A program made the translations under genes and the position numbers. From assembly GCA_032622095.1 (NCBI GenBank), contig CP136061.1:92731845-92795844 (forward strand): a DNA stretch of 64,000 nt. The letters run 5' to 3'. Positions 1-10,823 of the stretch are shown piece by piece; the stretch's first letter is position 1; every line of letters starts with the position of its first letter. The DNA is from Siphonodentalium dalli. Taxonomy: Eukaryota > Mollusca > Scaphopoda > Gadilida > Siphonodentaliidae. The notes below the pieces were generated by a model. The model did no database searches, was not told the origin of the DNA, and saw nothing but the letters and a program-made list of their open reading frames with translations.

Positions 1-159
1 TTAAGGGAATTTTTGGAATAAACACAAATTGAGCATGAAAAGGTTCCACTGTACCACACGTTTAATCAATTAGTTGGGGTATTCAGTTGACAGATTGAAT
101 AAAGGCGAACATATATTAGGAGAGCGTAACATGTGGTATTGTAAAACATGGTATTGATG

Positions 160-485
160 GAGCATTTTAAAACATATTTTATTTGTAGTATAATACAAAA
201 TGGATTGGGCACAAGTTACAAAACTTAATGAGGCCCTCTCCGGTATACATTGATACAAACAATTTGTTTAACAAAATGGCACAATAAGTAACTTATTTAC
301 AGCTGCACGTGGTGAATGAGAAAGATTATGATGGCAGATTGTAACAAATCATTGAGGAAGGATGAGAGCGAGTCAGTGAGAGTGATTGGTGGGGGGGGGG
401 TGCCAACGCCGAGTTTGCACTCTACGCTGAGGCGAAAGGAAAACATGTGATAATTGATAAACTAATTTCTTATCTTGAAATTTAA
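160..485 (-). other. Probable LINE 3' untranslated region
   Basis: Non-coding sequence following the ORF2 stop on the minus strand. It includes a G10-11 run (plus strand, about 390-401) and ends near an AATAAA at 178-183. The exact insertion boundary was not found. Bases 1-159 contain nothing I recognise. Confidence 0.5.
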
Positions 486-1226
486 CTAGAAACGTTTAGT
501 CTCCGCGATAAAATGCTGGACTATTTTGAACAATTTCACATTTTGTTTGTTATGAGCATTCGGGAGGCCAGCAAGTGGATTGTCCATATGCGTTAATTTA
601 AGTCCTTCTCGGTGTAGCATATGAAACATCTCAGTTCGTTCTGACTGGTAGTGGGGACACATAAAGAAGTAGTGATAGGCATCTTCACACTGGATGCCGC
701 ACGTACAACGTGGGCTTCCTGCAATATAATTCTGAAATTTGTCAGACTGAAGATCACTACAATAGTTTCTTAGGCTGGCGTGCAATACATCATATTTCCT
801 ACGACCTGTATAGAAATATATTGGAGGTCTAGCGGTGGGATCAATTGTTCTAAGATAATCTTTAAAATCGAAAATCGTCGGAGCTTCTGATATTGCGGAA
901 GGCATGTCGTCCTACGCTTTTATTGTTGAGGGTAAAAATGACTTTTTGTAGTGCTCGGTATATTGCTAAAGTATGTGTAAAAAAAATTCGGGGTTTCTGA
1001 ATTCATACTCGGATATATCGGCTATCCTGGGTGGTATTATTTTAGTGAGGTAAGTAGGGGCCCTCTGATTTACAATGTTATACATAGTTTGTAATTTATT
1101 AAGTTCGCGCCTTTTTCTTAGCGGGGGCCAGCTGACTTCTGCCATAATGTCTGTATCTGATACTGAACGCGTGAGGCCGCTGACAATTATGGCTGCATTA
1201 ATGTGTAATCGGTCAAGTTCATCCAA
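486..1226 (-). pseudogene. LINE ORF2, C-terminal region with Cys/His knuckle
   Basis: Frame 966-1,226 begins with DELDRLHINAA and continues with SWPPLRKRRELNKLQTMY and NIVNQRAPTYL, the region after the thumb in jockey/CR1 ORF2 (family pattern 'lekvQrrAar..tg', then 'L..L.L..RR...kl..myki'). Frame 486-905 starts with a SAISEAP segment and carries RCTCG, then ...AYHYFFMCPHY, a CxC...HxxxxC knuckle typical of the ORF2 terminus, followed by about 60 residues to a stop. The frame is broken between 905 and 966. Confidence 0.82.
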
Positions 1227-1329
1227 TTGATATTTTGGCGCGCATGCCCAGACTACATCCGAGTAATCATATAGAGGCAGTATATATGTTTTATATATAT
1301 TTTCTAATGTCTTCCTGTCGAGTTGGAAT

Positions 1330-2458
1330 TTAAATGTTCAGTTGTGATAAGCGGGATGCTACTCTCTTTATAGTTGCATTTATATGATTGTTCCACGACA
1401 TATTTGATTGGAGCTCAAGACCAAGGTGTTTGTGTGTCTCAACAAATGATATTGTGTCACTATTAAAAGTTAAGTTAGGGATATCACCAGAGGTGCCAAT
1501 CAATGAATATGTCATGCCCATTGTTTTTGAGGGATTAAAGCTGACCAGCCAATTTTTTGCCCATTTGACCATGTTGCTATGGTTTCAAGGTCCATATTCA
1601 TAATCCGTGCTAACCCATTCAGATCGTGGTGGCTATTTGTAAGACAGGTATCGTCGGCGTACATTCTGGTCACGGAACTGATGTTGTCTGGTAGGTCATA
1701 TATGTAAACTAAAAATAGAAAAGGTCCTAAAATATAGCCTTGATGGACGCCCGCTGGGATGATCTCATAATTAGAAAAGCTGTCGTTTACTAACACGCGC
1801 TGCTGGCGGTTACGTAGATAATTTTCTATCCATTTCAATGGTTTCCCTCGCATTCCACAGTTTATGTACCAATCCACTGTGCCAAACTCTCTCGAATGCC
1901 TTCGATATATCACATAAAGTAGAGCACGTATATAAGCCATTGTCGAGAGATTGGCACAGGTGATTATATAGTTCTATGAGTTGATGAGGTGTACTTTGCC
2001 CTGGCATGAAACCCGATTGGCGTGAGTATATTAGTTCATTTTCATTAAAGAAATTCCTGATCTGTTTTAAGACAACTTTTTCGAATATCTTTCCAATGCA
2101 TGATAGAAGCGAGATGGGTCGATAGTTCTTACTATCAGCAGGTTCGTATTTTTTAAAGATGGGAACAACATTTGCCTTTTTCCATATCGATGGAAATTTT
2201 GTGGTATCGAATGATTTTCGGAGGAGTAAATTTAAAGGATAAGCAATTTTTTTAGCCGTGGCTTGAAGCATTATCGCACTAATTCCATCGTGGCCATTGG
2301 CCTTGTTTAATTTTAGAGATTTAATTGCTAAAATTATTTCGTCTTCGGTGGACTCAAAGTCGTTCATAGTATTGCTACAACGAGAATTGAAAAAAGGTAA
2401 ACTGTGATTTGAGTCATGTATAATATATGACTTTTCCGACATATAGATACGGATGAAT
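1330..2458 (-). pseudogene. LINE ORF2, reverse transcriptase region (frameshifted)
   Basis: Three minus-strand frames together cover RT fingers, palm and thumb. Frame 1,810-2,458 has LNKANGHDGIS, NYRPISLLSCIGKIFEKVV, SGFMPGQSTPHQL and CDISKAFERVWHSGLVHKL, the last holding the first catalytic Asp. Frame 1,512-1,940 has GVHQGYILGPFLFLVYIYDL and YADDT, the second catalytic motif (Y-x-D-D). Frame 1,330-1,572 has AKNWLVSFNPSKT and HKHLGLELQSNMSWNNHI, the thumb. The residues GVHQGY replace the more usual GVPQGS, which together with the frame breaks indicates decay. In life this enzyme copies the element's RNA into DNA at the nicked target. Confidence 0.93.
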
Positions 2459-2665
2459 GATAATCCCAAGAATGTTCAATGCAATGCCTCTGAACATTAC
2501 ATCACACGCATGCAATTACATACTATAAGCGTGACGTATAGGCCCCATTTGGCCGGGTGCAATATCATTATTTGTTTATGTAATATATTTATGTATTGTA
2601 GATACACATGTCACGTTAATAAAAGGTTATATATCTCTCTCTCTCTCTCTCTCTCTCTTTGTATC
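2459..2665 (+). mobile_element. Short retroposon-like insertion inside the LINE, 7-bp target duplication
   Basis: A 207-bp segment interrupts the LINE between the linker and the RT. It is flanked by GATGAAT at 2,452-2,458 and again at 2,666-2,672. On the plus strand it ends with AATAAA (about 2,619), a short TA-rich stretch and a (TC)n tail (2,634-2,659), the layout of a SINE or a 5'-truncated LINE. It has no recognisable coding content and I saw no clear tRNA promoter boxes. It inserted after the LINE did. Confidence 0.6.
2634..2659 (+). repeat. (TC)n microsatellite
   Basis: About 13 dinucleotide units, forming the tail of the insertion described at 2,459-2,665. Confidence 0.9.
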
Positions 2666-2672
2666 GATGAAT

Positions 2673-2910
2673 TTGAAATGACGCTCTTGTTCAGTATGTT
2701 GGCCTTATCTAGATCATCAGTTGCGTGTGGTCTTCCATTTACATTTACGGTATTTATATTGTCGCTGGAGAAGTACAGGGGCGGAATATTCGTTGTTTTC
2801 GTTTTACAAAGGAGGTAATTTATTAGTTGCCAGAAATCGCGAGGCGATGAAGATCCATTCACGCGGTCTTCCAATTTTTCTTCAAATTTGGATTTGGCGT
2901 ACTTTTTCAT
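2673..2910 (-). pseudogene. LINE ORF2, linker between endonuclease and reverse transcriptase
   Basis: This frame contains SSSPRDFWQLINYLL and later DDLDKANILNKSVISN, the tryptophan- and asparagine-containing linker that precedes the RT domain in jockey/CR1 elements (compare the family pattern 'FW..I', then 'ka..fn..F'). The frame is cut at 2,665-2,672 by an inserted short element; beyond that point the apparent translation runs into Arg-Glu repeats from a (CT)n tract and is not part of the LINE. Confidence 0.75.
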
Positions 2911-4101
2911 ATTATTGACTTTGTTTCTTGAATGCTTATAATTTTGCTAAGTATCGGGATTATTTTTCTTAGAGCTTTGGTTCGTAATCTTTCACGTTCG
3001 CGAATTTCTCTTCGGATTTCTGAATTAAACCAGATTTTGTCCTTAGGTCGAACCGTAACAGATGATTGGGGGACCGTTTCTCGCATTATTGAATTAAATT
3101 TATTTTGGAAAATTATTGTGGCTGAATCGATGTCAAGACCCGATAAGAGATAATCCCAGTTTGTGTTTCCGAGCAATTCATTGGCTCTTTCGAAATTTGC
3201 TCTGGAGTAGTTCCACACTACTCTGCGAAAAGATGTCACATTTGAGTAATCATAGGATAATGACACATATACACCCAAATGGTCAGAGACTCCAGGATTT
3301 ATTACATCGGCTTCTAGTACACGAAACGAATTGCTGATAATAATTGGATCTAGCAGCGTACTCGATGAGCGAGATATTCTTATAGAAGATGTTATAACAT
3401 TTTTAATGCTATATCGATCTATGATTTCTTTCAACTTAGAAGATGCATCTAGGAGATTGGAATTGTAGTCCCCCGTGATAATAATATTTTCTGATATGTC
3501 AAGTGCATCTGATATCGATGTCTCTAGGTATTCCCAGTATTTTGGATCGCAGAACTGATCTGATCTATATGACATTCCTAGCATAATATGGCTTTTTTTG
3601 GAAAATAATTCAAACCAAAGTATTGATGCGTCAAATTCTAGTTCATATCTCCGCCTGTATATCATATATGATATGGGTCGCGAACATAACACATATATCG
3701 CCACCTCGAGAGTCGCGATCTTTCCGAACAGGGTCTTGATAACCCGGAATTTTTAGACTATCCGAACAGAAAGATGGGTCCAGGTGAGTTTCACTAAAAC
3801 ACAGCACATCGAAATCGTTAATGGTATCAACAATCTTTTCTAATTTATTTCTAATACTTCTGATGTTGTAATGGAAGATTGAAATCGTGTGGTTATTTTC
3901 GCTGGTGGCAGGACCAGGGTTGATTTCAATATCACCTGAAAATATCAGTATAAAAAATGTTGAGATTAATAATAATTTAAGATTATGTGCTCGGAAGATA
4001 TATTTCTGGGATTCGCCTCTAGCCAAGAGGGTATTCGGTGTCTTTTTCTTCAAATCAAAAACCCCAACTGCTGCCCTATATTGTTGTATCGAACAGGTCA
4101 T
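2907..4101 (-). pseudogene. LINE ORF2, APE-type endonuclease region (frameshifted)
   Basis: The endonuclease nicks target DNA to prime reverse transcription. Two overlapping frames carry it. The first, 3,643-4,101, has a hydrophobic stretch, then GDIEINPGP, then FHYNIRSI and CFSETHLDPS, which hold the Asn and Glu of the APE active site. The second, 2,907-3,704, continues with IITGDYNSNLLD and VSDHLGVYVSL, the GDxN and SDH motifs. The frame change lies between about 3,643 and 3,704, just after a RGGDICVMF-like segment, and a stop or shift ends the frame near 2,907. The conserved catalytic blocks are still readable, so decay is fairly recent, but the product would be split. Confidence 0.87.
3910..3936 (-). 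other. 2A-like translational motif at the ORF2 N-terminus
   Basis: The minus strand encodes GDIEINPGP (residues 56-64 of the frame starting at 4,101), directly after a leucine/isoleucine/phenylalanine-rich segment. This fits the D-x-E-x-N-P-G-P consensus of 2A-like sequences, at which the ribosome skips a peptide bond. Such motifs are known at the N-terminus of APE-type non-LTR retrotransposon proteins. The match is seen directly; activity in this decayed copy is not implied. Confidence 0.7.
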
Positions 4102-5856
4102 GATATTTTAGTCGGTGGTTCGATATTAAAATGAGCAGCAATTGGGTCTTGTGGTTTGAGAAAATTTCATTGTACTTTAACATTTTCAACGTTGGCACCT
4201 GGTACTCAAAGTTTCCACAGCTATGTGAAAAGCGGTGTTTCGGATCAGTTTGTGGGAACAGGTTATTGAACCTCAGATATATACAAGACAGGCAGGCAAT
4301 ATGTAAGTTCATATATACACAAATATGTATGAGAATTGAGAGAAAATGTTATGATGATTAAAAGTATAGTACAAGATGATGGGTTATTGGTGAGGTTCCA
4401 TATCGAATATCAACTGGCATGTGATTTTGTTTGGGACAGGGATGACTGGCAAGATGTAGGATATATACACGACGGTTCAGATAACGTTTCTTAATTTAGA
4501 ATTTTCTGTGAGTATATAGTTTAATCTGAGTATACAGCTATATATGATTTAATTTTCCATAGTTTTTCACGGAAATCACGACCGGTAAATTTAATTTAAT
4601 GAGTATTTAATTGAATAGGTATTTGGTCCTAGTGACACAGTTTGGACATGTTCCATAGCGACGCTCATGTAACGAGTATCATAGCCTAAAGGGTTTATTT
4701 GCGCATAATATACGAAATTCCATCCTGATGTGAGGTAATGGGATTTCTGCAGGAGATATGAAAAATAAGGGATTTTTGCCACTACGGGTTTCCATAATCG
4801 CTGTTTTATTTGCATGGAAATCGGTCAAGCGATACATTACCGTTGCACGCTCTTTTCGAAGAAGTGTATTTAATTTTTCGCCTGTTTGGGGAGGAATGCA
4901 TGTCAAATTACAGCATGTGCATGTGTATTTACAGGTACTGACTGGTATAATATTTACAACTTATCTGTTGCTATCCCCATTTTAACGCTTAAGGACCTTA
5001 TCCGCTTAAGGTGTTTGAATTCAGCAGGTAGAATTTTTTCGCGACATGAAAGCTGTGAACTGGTGAAGTGTGGGTTTGTAATTAATAGGCCAAGCTATGT
5101 TTCTCTATGTTGCCCACTTTTGTGTGTGTCACAATTTCTGGCCATCACAATTAAGTACACATGGTGAAAACATCCACACGGTATTAATTGTTAACTATAG
5201 CTTATAGGCATATATTTACAATACCGACATACATGCTTTCTCCCATACATGCATGGCCCCCACGGGAGACATGCACACGCAGGAGAATGCATCAAGCACA
5301 GGGTCTCCATAAATTTCTGGAAGCTCTGGTCCCAGAAGAATCAAAGATAGAATCTTGAACTAATTTGGTACGGTAACATCAGAAACGTAACAGGAAATAT
5401 TCATATGAAATTTTGAAATGATTTGAGGTACCGGTACCAGGGTAGATATTGGCATACGGGAATGTAATTGAATTTTCCTGGAAATGTAATTTATAAATTT
5501 ATTTCAGGTGAGGAGGAAAGAAATGGGGGGGGGGCTTTGGTGGTCATTAGCATTTTACTGCTCCATAGTTTCATAGTAATTAAGTTTTGAAGGGTTCGCA
5601 TTTCCACCAGGTCTGGTGGGCCATAGCCTTTTACCATATTTTGTCGCTGGGTCACCCCAGTCATATTAATAAAGATCCAAAAGGTCAGCTGGTCCCACCA
5701 CCATCAAGACACATCAACAACATTTCTTTAAAAAATACTTTAGTTATCAGGATCGGTTTATTTGAACAAAATAATGCTAATTTGAATTTGACTGCATTTC
5801 CACTTGATACTAGAGTTATCCATCTTCATCCGCAACTTTGACTGAGACCCTCCATT
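4102..5856. other. No gene recognised
   Basis: AT-rich sequence upstream (minus-strand sense) of the LINE. Short open frames on both strands have no recognisable motifs. A short G-run lies near 5,525-5,534. The unassigned 5' part of the LINE could extend into 4,102-4,320, but I could not show it. Confidence 0.5.
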
Positions 5857-6052
5857 AAAACATCTCGAGAAATAACAGACTTCAAAATAGATATCTGATT
5901 ACTTAGAGCTTTGGTTGGGGGCGGGGGGTTCCTCGACTCTAATCAAATATATATATAAAAAAAAAACACATTTTTTTATTTTTTTTTATTTTTACCCCCG
6001 AAGCCAAAGAAGTACCGGTAGTAATCTAGGAGTGTCTGAGTCTGAGATTGAG
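5857..6052. mobile_element. Partial copy of the 31.4-kb MITE family
   Basis: The right part (5,996-6,052) matches the right terminal inverted repeat of the element at 31,368-31,577: CCCCGAAGCCAAAGAA, then a diverged AATCTAGGAG and a final GATTGAG. The preceding stretch (CTCGAG ... TCTGATTACTTAGAGCTTTG ... GTTCCTCGACTCTAATCAAA) parallels that element's interior. The left inverted repeat is missing or too diverged to see. Confidence 0.6.
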
Positions 6053-6160
6053 TACCCCCAAAACTAACAGCAATGGCAGTAGAACAATCATTGGCTAGTC
6101 CGCGGAATTTCTCCAGTCAAAACAAACAGGCCTGTACAATAGTTAGCACTTATATATCTG

Positions 6161-6162
<2 letters not shown>

Positions 6163-6197
<35 letters not shown>
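6163..6197. repeat. Poly-T tract (35 bases)
   Basis: Uninterrupted T run. It could be the A-tail of a minus-strand retroelement, but I recognise no element body next to it. Confidence 0.85.
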
Positions 6198-6198
<1 letters not shown>

Positions 6199-8215
6199 GA
6201 TGGAGGCTGGCTCATTTTTATGCAGAAAAATGTTGTGTGTGGGTGGTAGCCTAGAAATTTGGGGTAAATCCATTTGCAAAATCTTCCCGAAAGTGTAAAT
6301 GGAAGAGGTTGCAAAGTGAATTTTTAATTTTAGTTTTCATGTGGAGCAAAATGTGTTCGGATACATCTGTGAACTGGTTGTCTCGATAAGAATAGTGCTT
6401 AGGAGACCAGACAGGGGTAGGCTCTCCCTATACCTTACCTCTCCCGAAAAGGTTGTGGAAGGGGTAATAAAAGGAGACATAGCCCTATAAGATGTAGCCC
6501 AGCACAAGCTCATGTAATGTAACTATGTTAAGGATTGTCCAATATATAAATTTCTGATTTGAGATGTCTTGGAAACAAAGCAATGTTAGCTTCAGTACTT
6601 TCCTTTTATATTATTTAAGAATTTATTTGTTTTGGTAACTAGGTATCCACTGTTTGTTTTGACTGGTGGTTGCAAACTTGCTATATACATGTGTGTTGAT
6701 AAAATCGTAAATATACCAACTCAACCATATGGTATTTTGGTGCCATCGCCTGGAGTTTCTAACATGTACAATACATATATAAATACAAACATAAATTCAT
6801 GTTGTAGGATTATGGAGGAGGCCATGCGACCAAACCCGAATGGGTAATTTCATGTAAAATTTCCGCAGCAAAAGTCAGAGTTGCAAATATTTATGGGCGT
6901 GACTTTGTGTGTTATTTAAAACAATACTTATTTATCTGGCGGGTCGACTTTGAATATATACCATTAGGAAGTTGGTGTATTTGTTTTTATTTTTTTATTT
7001 TTATTTTTATTTTTTATTTTTATTTTTAAAAACTAGGTCAAGTATTGTAGTTTCAGTTAAACGAAAATTTATTAAGGTTGTATAACAATTTGGCAATTTA
7101 CCAAGCGCAGCCGTCAGTTAAATGTTATGTCTGTTTAAAGATTTGGCTGCATTACTACCCAGGCAACTGCTTCATGTATAACTCTTGCTGCGGAAATATG
7201 CATGGAAACCCCCACCCAAAATATATCACCCGACATCACCCTCAAATGCAACATACAGTATAACATTAAAAATAGGGCATATGAATAATATGATGGTGTG
7301 GGAGTATAGGAAATTCCATGCACCGACAACTGAGCAGATTGTATTTTAGTGATTCTTGCTTATGGGAAAATAATTAAGGTATATCAATAATTGTTATCGA
7401 GGTGTTGGATCTCATTCATTTTTTTTTTTTTTTTTTTTTGTTAGAATTTTAGCGTAAGGAAATATGTTTCATTGAGGAAATATTAGCTTCATTCATCTGT
7501 TAGTTTATTGCATCTCAACTCTTTGAAAAACCCTTTTTGGGTTGCTTAGTTGGTTTATAAATAGTTCTGCTCTGGAGACATGCATGGGAGCTTTCATTCT
7601 AGACATCATAAATTCAAAATGGTATTTCCGGGGGGATGTAACCACTTGCTCTAGATCTCTGTATTTAACGGTGCTACCAGGGCTGCAGGCTAACGCATAT
7701 TTATTTTTACCAGTATTTTCTTTAAATTTTCGTCGTTCTGTCAAAAAGTTTGGGTTTCTTTTTTAAATTTATGGAGAACAAAAACAAATGGAAGTCAGTA
7801 ACAAAAGAAAAAAAAGAAACAAAAGTTTGGCTATCAACCTGCAGACCAGGGAACACCTTTCAGTAATTTAATGGCATATGATATTCAGGGAGAGATTTAT
7901 GGGAGTCCGTACTTGATGAGAGTTTGTTGGGGATGCTGAATTGAGAGAGGGGTGGTTTCAATAACCGTGACCGGTAAATTTTTTATATAATATTTGAAGC
8001 CCATGTTTCGTGTTTGTAAAATCATATAATTAAGCTAGAAAATTGTCGACAATCGTTATGAGGAGTTCAATTTTTCCATATATTAGTGTTAAATTTAGAT
8101 GACAGATCACATGAGCTGCTGCGGACATAAGTTTGAATTTGGTAAATATCCAGGGACATTTGGTAAATTATGTTTGGTATATTTTAAATACGATTTGTAA
8201 CTGTGGTATTTATGC

Positions 8216-8218
<3 letters not shown>
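6198..8218. other. No gene recognised; simple repeats
   Basis: Contains a (T4-7A)n tract at about 6,981-7,028 and a T21 run at 7,419-7,439. Short open frames look random in composition. Confidence 0.5.

Positions 8219-8271
<53 letters not shown>
8219..8271. repeat. (TA)n microsatellite
   Basis: Alternating TA for about 50 bp with one CA interruption; more degenerate TA-rich sequence follows to about 8,308. Confidence 0.9.
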
Positions 8272-8763
8272 GAATACATATACATATATATATTTTTTTT
8301 ATATATAGGTGTTATTGTTACTTTAGTATGCATACTAGTTTCATGAATATTTGGGGATACCGGTATGGTGAGGATATAATTACTGTGCATGTAGGCCCTA
8401 CATATAAATATTTTTTCTGGTTTTAGGCACATGCATTGAACTTGGATCTGGTTTGGTGTATTTCGGAGTTCACATTTCATAAGGCAATATATATATTTAT
8501 TCAGTGGGCTTTGGATAAGACATCATAAGAGTTGAGTGTCCCCTTTAGTGGCAAATGTTCACAGGATAAAATTGTGTTCTATTTTCCTTGTCATCCATCT
8601 AGTGGAAAATCTCCAATGACACTGGGAATGGGAGGAGGGTATGTGAACTCCTTTTATAAGTGCGTTCATTTCAATTTTAACAGATTTTGTGGAATAGGTT
8701 GGTATCTTTGGTGAACATAGTGGGAAAACATGATAAGACCGTTTTATGATGACAAACAGTATA

Positions 8764-9420
8764 TTATAATATCTTTGCTTCTTCGATGGTTTTTTTTATC
8801 TGCACTTTGTTTGAAGTTTCTGACTTTTTGGCATAAATGTTTCCTTTGAAGGTCCAATATGCATCAATTGTTTTGGTTTTCTTTTTGTCGGCAAGTTCCT
8901 TCACAATAGCACGTCTTGATTCAGTGAGGTCCTCAGTGGTTATTATTTTGCTTTTGCCCATTAAGATTTTCTTATTGTTGAAAACATCTCTTCTGGCATA
9001 CCAATTGCTGAATCGGGCAATAAGCTGACATGTTCTTGTGGGGGTAGGAGCGGAGTCATCTTGGTTTCGGGGTCCAGATTGTATTGGGCCAAGTGGGTGC
9101 GCATTACTAATGTCAAGTGGATGTAGCCTCACTCCAAGTTTTTTTTCACATAGCTCGCTTATGATTCGTTTGGCGTTTATCTCATTAGGATTTTTCACAT
9201 GGCTAGGGACCGGTACATTGTGGAATCGCAGGCAATTTGTTCGACTGTACTGTTCGCCTTTTTCAAATAAGGTGTCGCTGTGTTTTATCGCCTCGTTGAA
9301 TTTCCTTTCCACCAGGTCATTTACCCAAGAGATGTCGGTCTGATATAATTGTGCATTTGATTTCTGGGCAGTTTTTACCTGTAGGTCAGCATTTTCAGTT
9401 TTTAATGTTTTCACTTCCAT
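8764..9420 (-). CDS. LINE ORF1-like protein (coiled coil plus RRM-like domain)
   Basis: In non-LTR elements ORF1 proteins bind the element RNA as a nucleoprotein. From the first in-frame ATG (9,420) the frame gives about 218 residues. The N-terminal part is rich in Lys, Glu and Leu (coiled-coil-like). EQYSRTNCLRFHNVPVP then begins an RRM-like fold, followed by an ELCEKKLGVRLHPLDISNAH segment, LIARFSNWYARRDVF and KIITTEDLTESRRAI. This is the pattern of the L1-type/'transposase 22' ORF1 family. The open frame extends 11 codons upstream to a stop without another ATG, so the N-terminus may be truncated. No matching ORF2 lies beside it; it could belong to the same family as the 0.2-4.1 kb LINE, but that is inference. 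Confidence 0.65.
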   Translation of the reverse strand: MEVKTLKTENADLQVKTAQKSNAQLYQTDISWVNDLVERKFNEAIKHSDTLFEKGEQYSRTNCLRFHNVPVPSHVKNPNEINAKRIISELCEKKLGVRLHPLDISNAHPLGPIQSGPRNQDDSAPTPTRTCQLIARFSNWYARRDVFNNKKILMGKSKIITTEDLTESRRAIVKELADKKKTKTIDAYWTFKGNIYAKKSETSNKVQIKKTIEEAKIL

Positions 9421-9771
9421 TTTTAGCGATGGAGCATTGTTCTTCCGCACCAAGATCCTAATTATGATGTGTTCGTTTTAAACCGCGTGCAACACAAGTT
9501 AAATCGTACATCTGGGATAAAATATGATGCAATATTCGTGATCAGCGAGTATGATTGTATATACTGACAAACAAACTCTACCCGGGCGAGCAGGCTTAAC
9601 GAGATTGAGTTGTGTCAGTCATGAAATCGACAGCCTTTCCTGAAATTGACCAAGCTGAAAAACACCGTTCAGTCCCCTCGCTACGCTATGTCTGGCCGCC
9701 GTCGGTATGTTTATTTTCTTAATAAAATCCAACAGTTTCTATTGACGCTAACAAATTTATTTTTACCCTGT

Positions 9772-9840
9772 GCCAATGCATTCTCTTATATATGCGAGTC
9801 GACCATAGGTCGCCTCGCATATATAAGAGAATGCATTGGC
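9772..9840. repeat. Near-perfect 69-bp hairpin (27-bp perfect arms)
   Basis: GCCAATGCATTCTCTTATAT plus 7 more bases (9,772-9,798) is exactly reverse-complementary to 9,814-9,840. The 15-base centre folds further (CGACC-ATA-GGTCG) after a single mismatch, leaving a 3-base loop. Each arm contains TATATA. No neighbouring element explains it. Confidence 0.85.
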
Positions 9841-10137
9841 CTAACAATTTTTTACAATTTTAATAATTTTTTCTTGTATTCTTTAACAATTTAATAATTT
9901 CACCCATACAGAGCCCCAGACAAACATGAGCAGACGACACTCTTCTATATGCTTCTATATATGTGTGGGGCTCCCTGCAGGGTAATTGATGTTTTGTCAG
10001 TCACTATTCATTCTGGCTTGATCTAGACATTTTTTCAAATTAATATGACCAGATCAGTTTCTCAAAATAATGCAGAATGAATTGTGACCTACAAAAGTCT
10101 CAAATAACATAATGAGCGATGATCCAAAACAAAATAG
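9841..10137. other. No gene recognised
   Basis: Short AT-rich stretch between the hairpin and a tandem repeat block. Confidence 0.5.
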
Positions 10138-10823
10138 TTTGAGCTGCGTGTGGCAATTTTTGGGTGGGGTTTATACAGATGTACGTACAGCCCACAATTC
10201 AAGAGCAGGGGTAGCCTACGGGTGGTGTGATTCGTCCTCAAGTGGTCGTATACGGTAACCGCGATTCGCTATGAACGACTTTCGTGTCACGTGATGACCC
10301 CAAAATAAATATTTCGAGCTGCAGATGTACCCACAGCATAAAAATCAAGGGCAGGGGTAGCCTACCGGTGGTGTGATTCGTCGTTATATAAGTGGTCGTA
10401 TATGTTACGGCCATTTGGCCATGTACGGGTTTCGTGTCACGTGATGACACAAACTAAATAGTTCGAGCTGCGTGTGGCAATTTTTGGGTGCGATGTATAC
10501 ATATGTACTTACAGACCAAAAATCAGGAGCAGCCTACCGGTGGTGTGATTCGTCCTTAAGTTGTCGTATATGGTTACCGCGATTCGCCATGCACATGTGT
10601 CGTGTCACGTGATGACCCCAAAATAAATATTTTGAGCTGCGTGTGGCAATTGTTGGGTGCAAGGAACTGCGTGTGGTAATTTTCGGGTGCAGGGAGAACA
10701 CGTGTACTTACAGCCCAAAAACAGAAGGCTGGGTAGTCTACCGGTGGTGTGATTCGCCCTTAAGTGATTGTATATATACGCCATGCACGGGTTTCGTGTC
10801 ACGTGATGAGCCCATAATAAATA
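10138..10823. repeat. Tandem repeat, four units of 150-194 bp, each with GTCACGTGATGA
   Basis: Four diverged copies share GAGCTGCGTGTGGCAATTTT, CTACCGGTGGTGTGATTCGT and TTTCGTGTCACGTGATGA. The last landmark occurs at 10,284, 10,434, 10,602 and 10,796. The CACGTG core is intact in all four. Units differ by indels, so the block is old. Confidence 0.85.

Larger units (their letters stand above)
160..4101 (-). mobile_element. Degenerate jockey/CR1-like non-LTR retrotransposon (LINE)
   Basis: Read on the minus strand, successive frames give, in order, an APE endonuclease, a linker, a reverse transcriptase and a C-terminal Cys/His motif, which is the order of ORF2 in jockey/CR1-type LINEs. The reading frame changes near 3,650-3,700, 2,905, 1,810-1,940, 1,510-1,570, 1,226-1,330 and 905-966, so the copy cannot make a complete protein. 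A minus-strand AATAAA at 178-183 lies past the coding part and probably marks the 3' end. The 5' end is not defined: I recognise no ORF1 directly upstream of 4,101. The clade (jockey, CR1 or relative) is inferred from motifs only. Confidence 0.9.
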
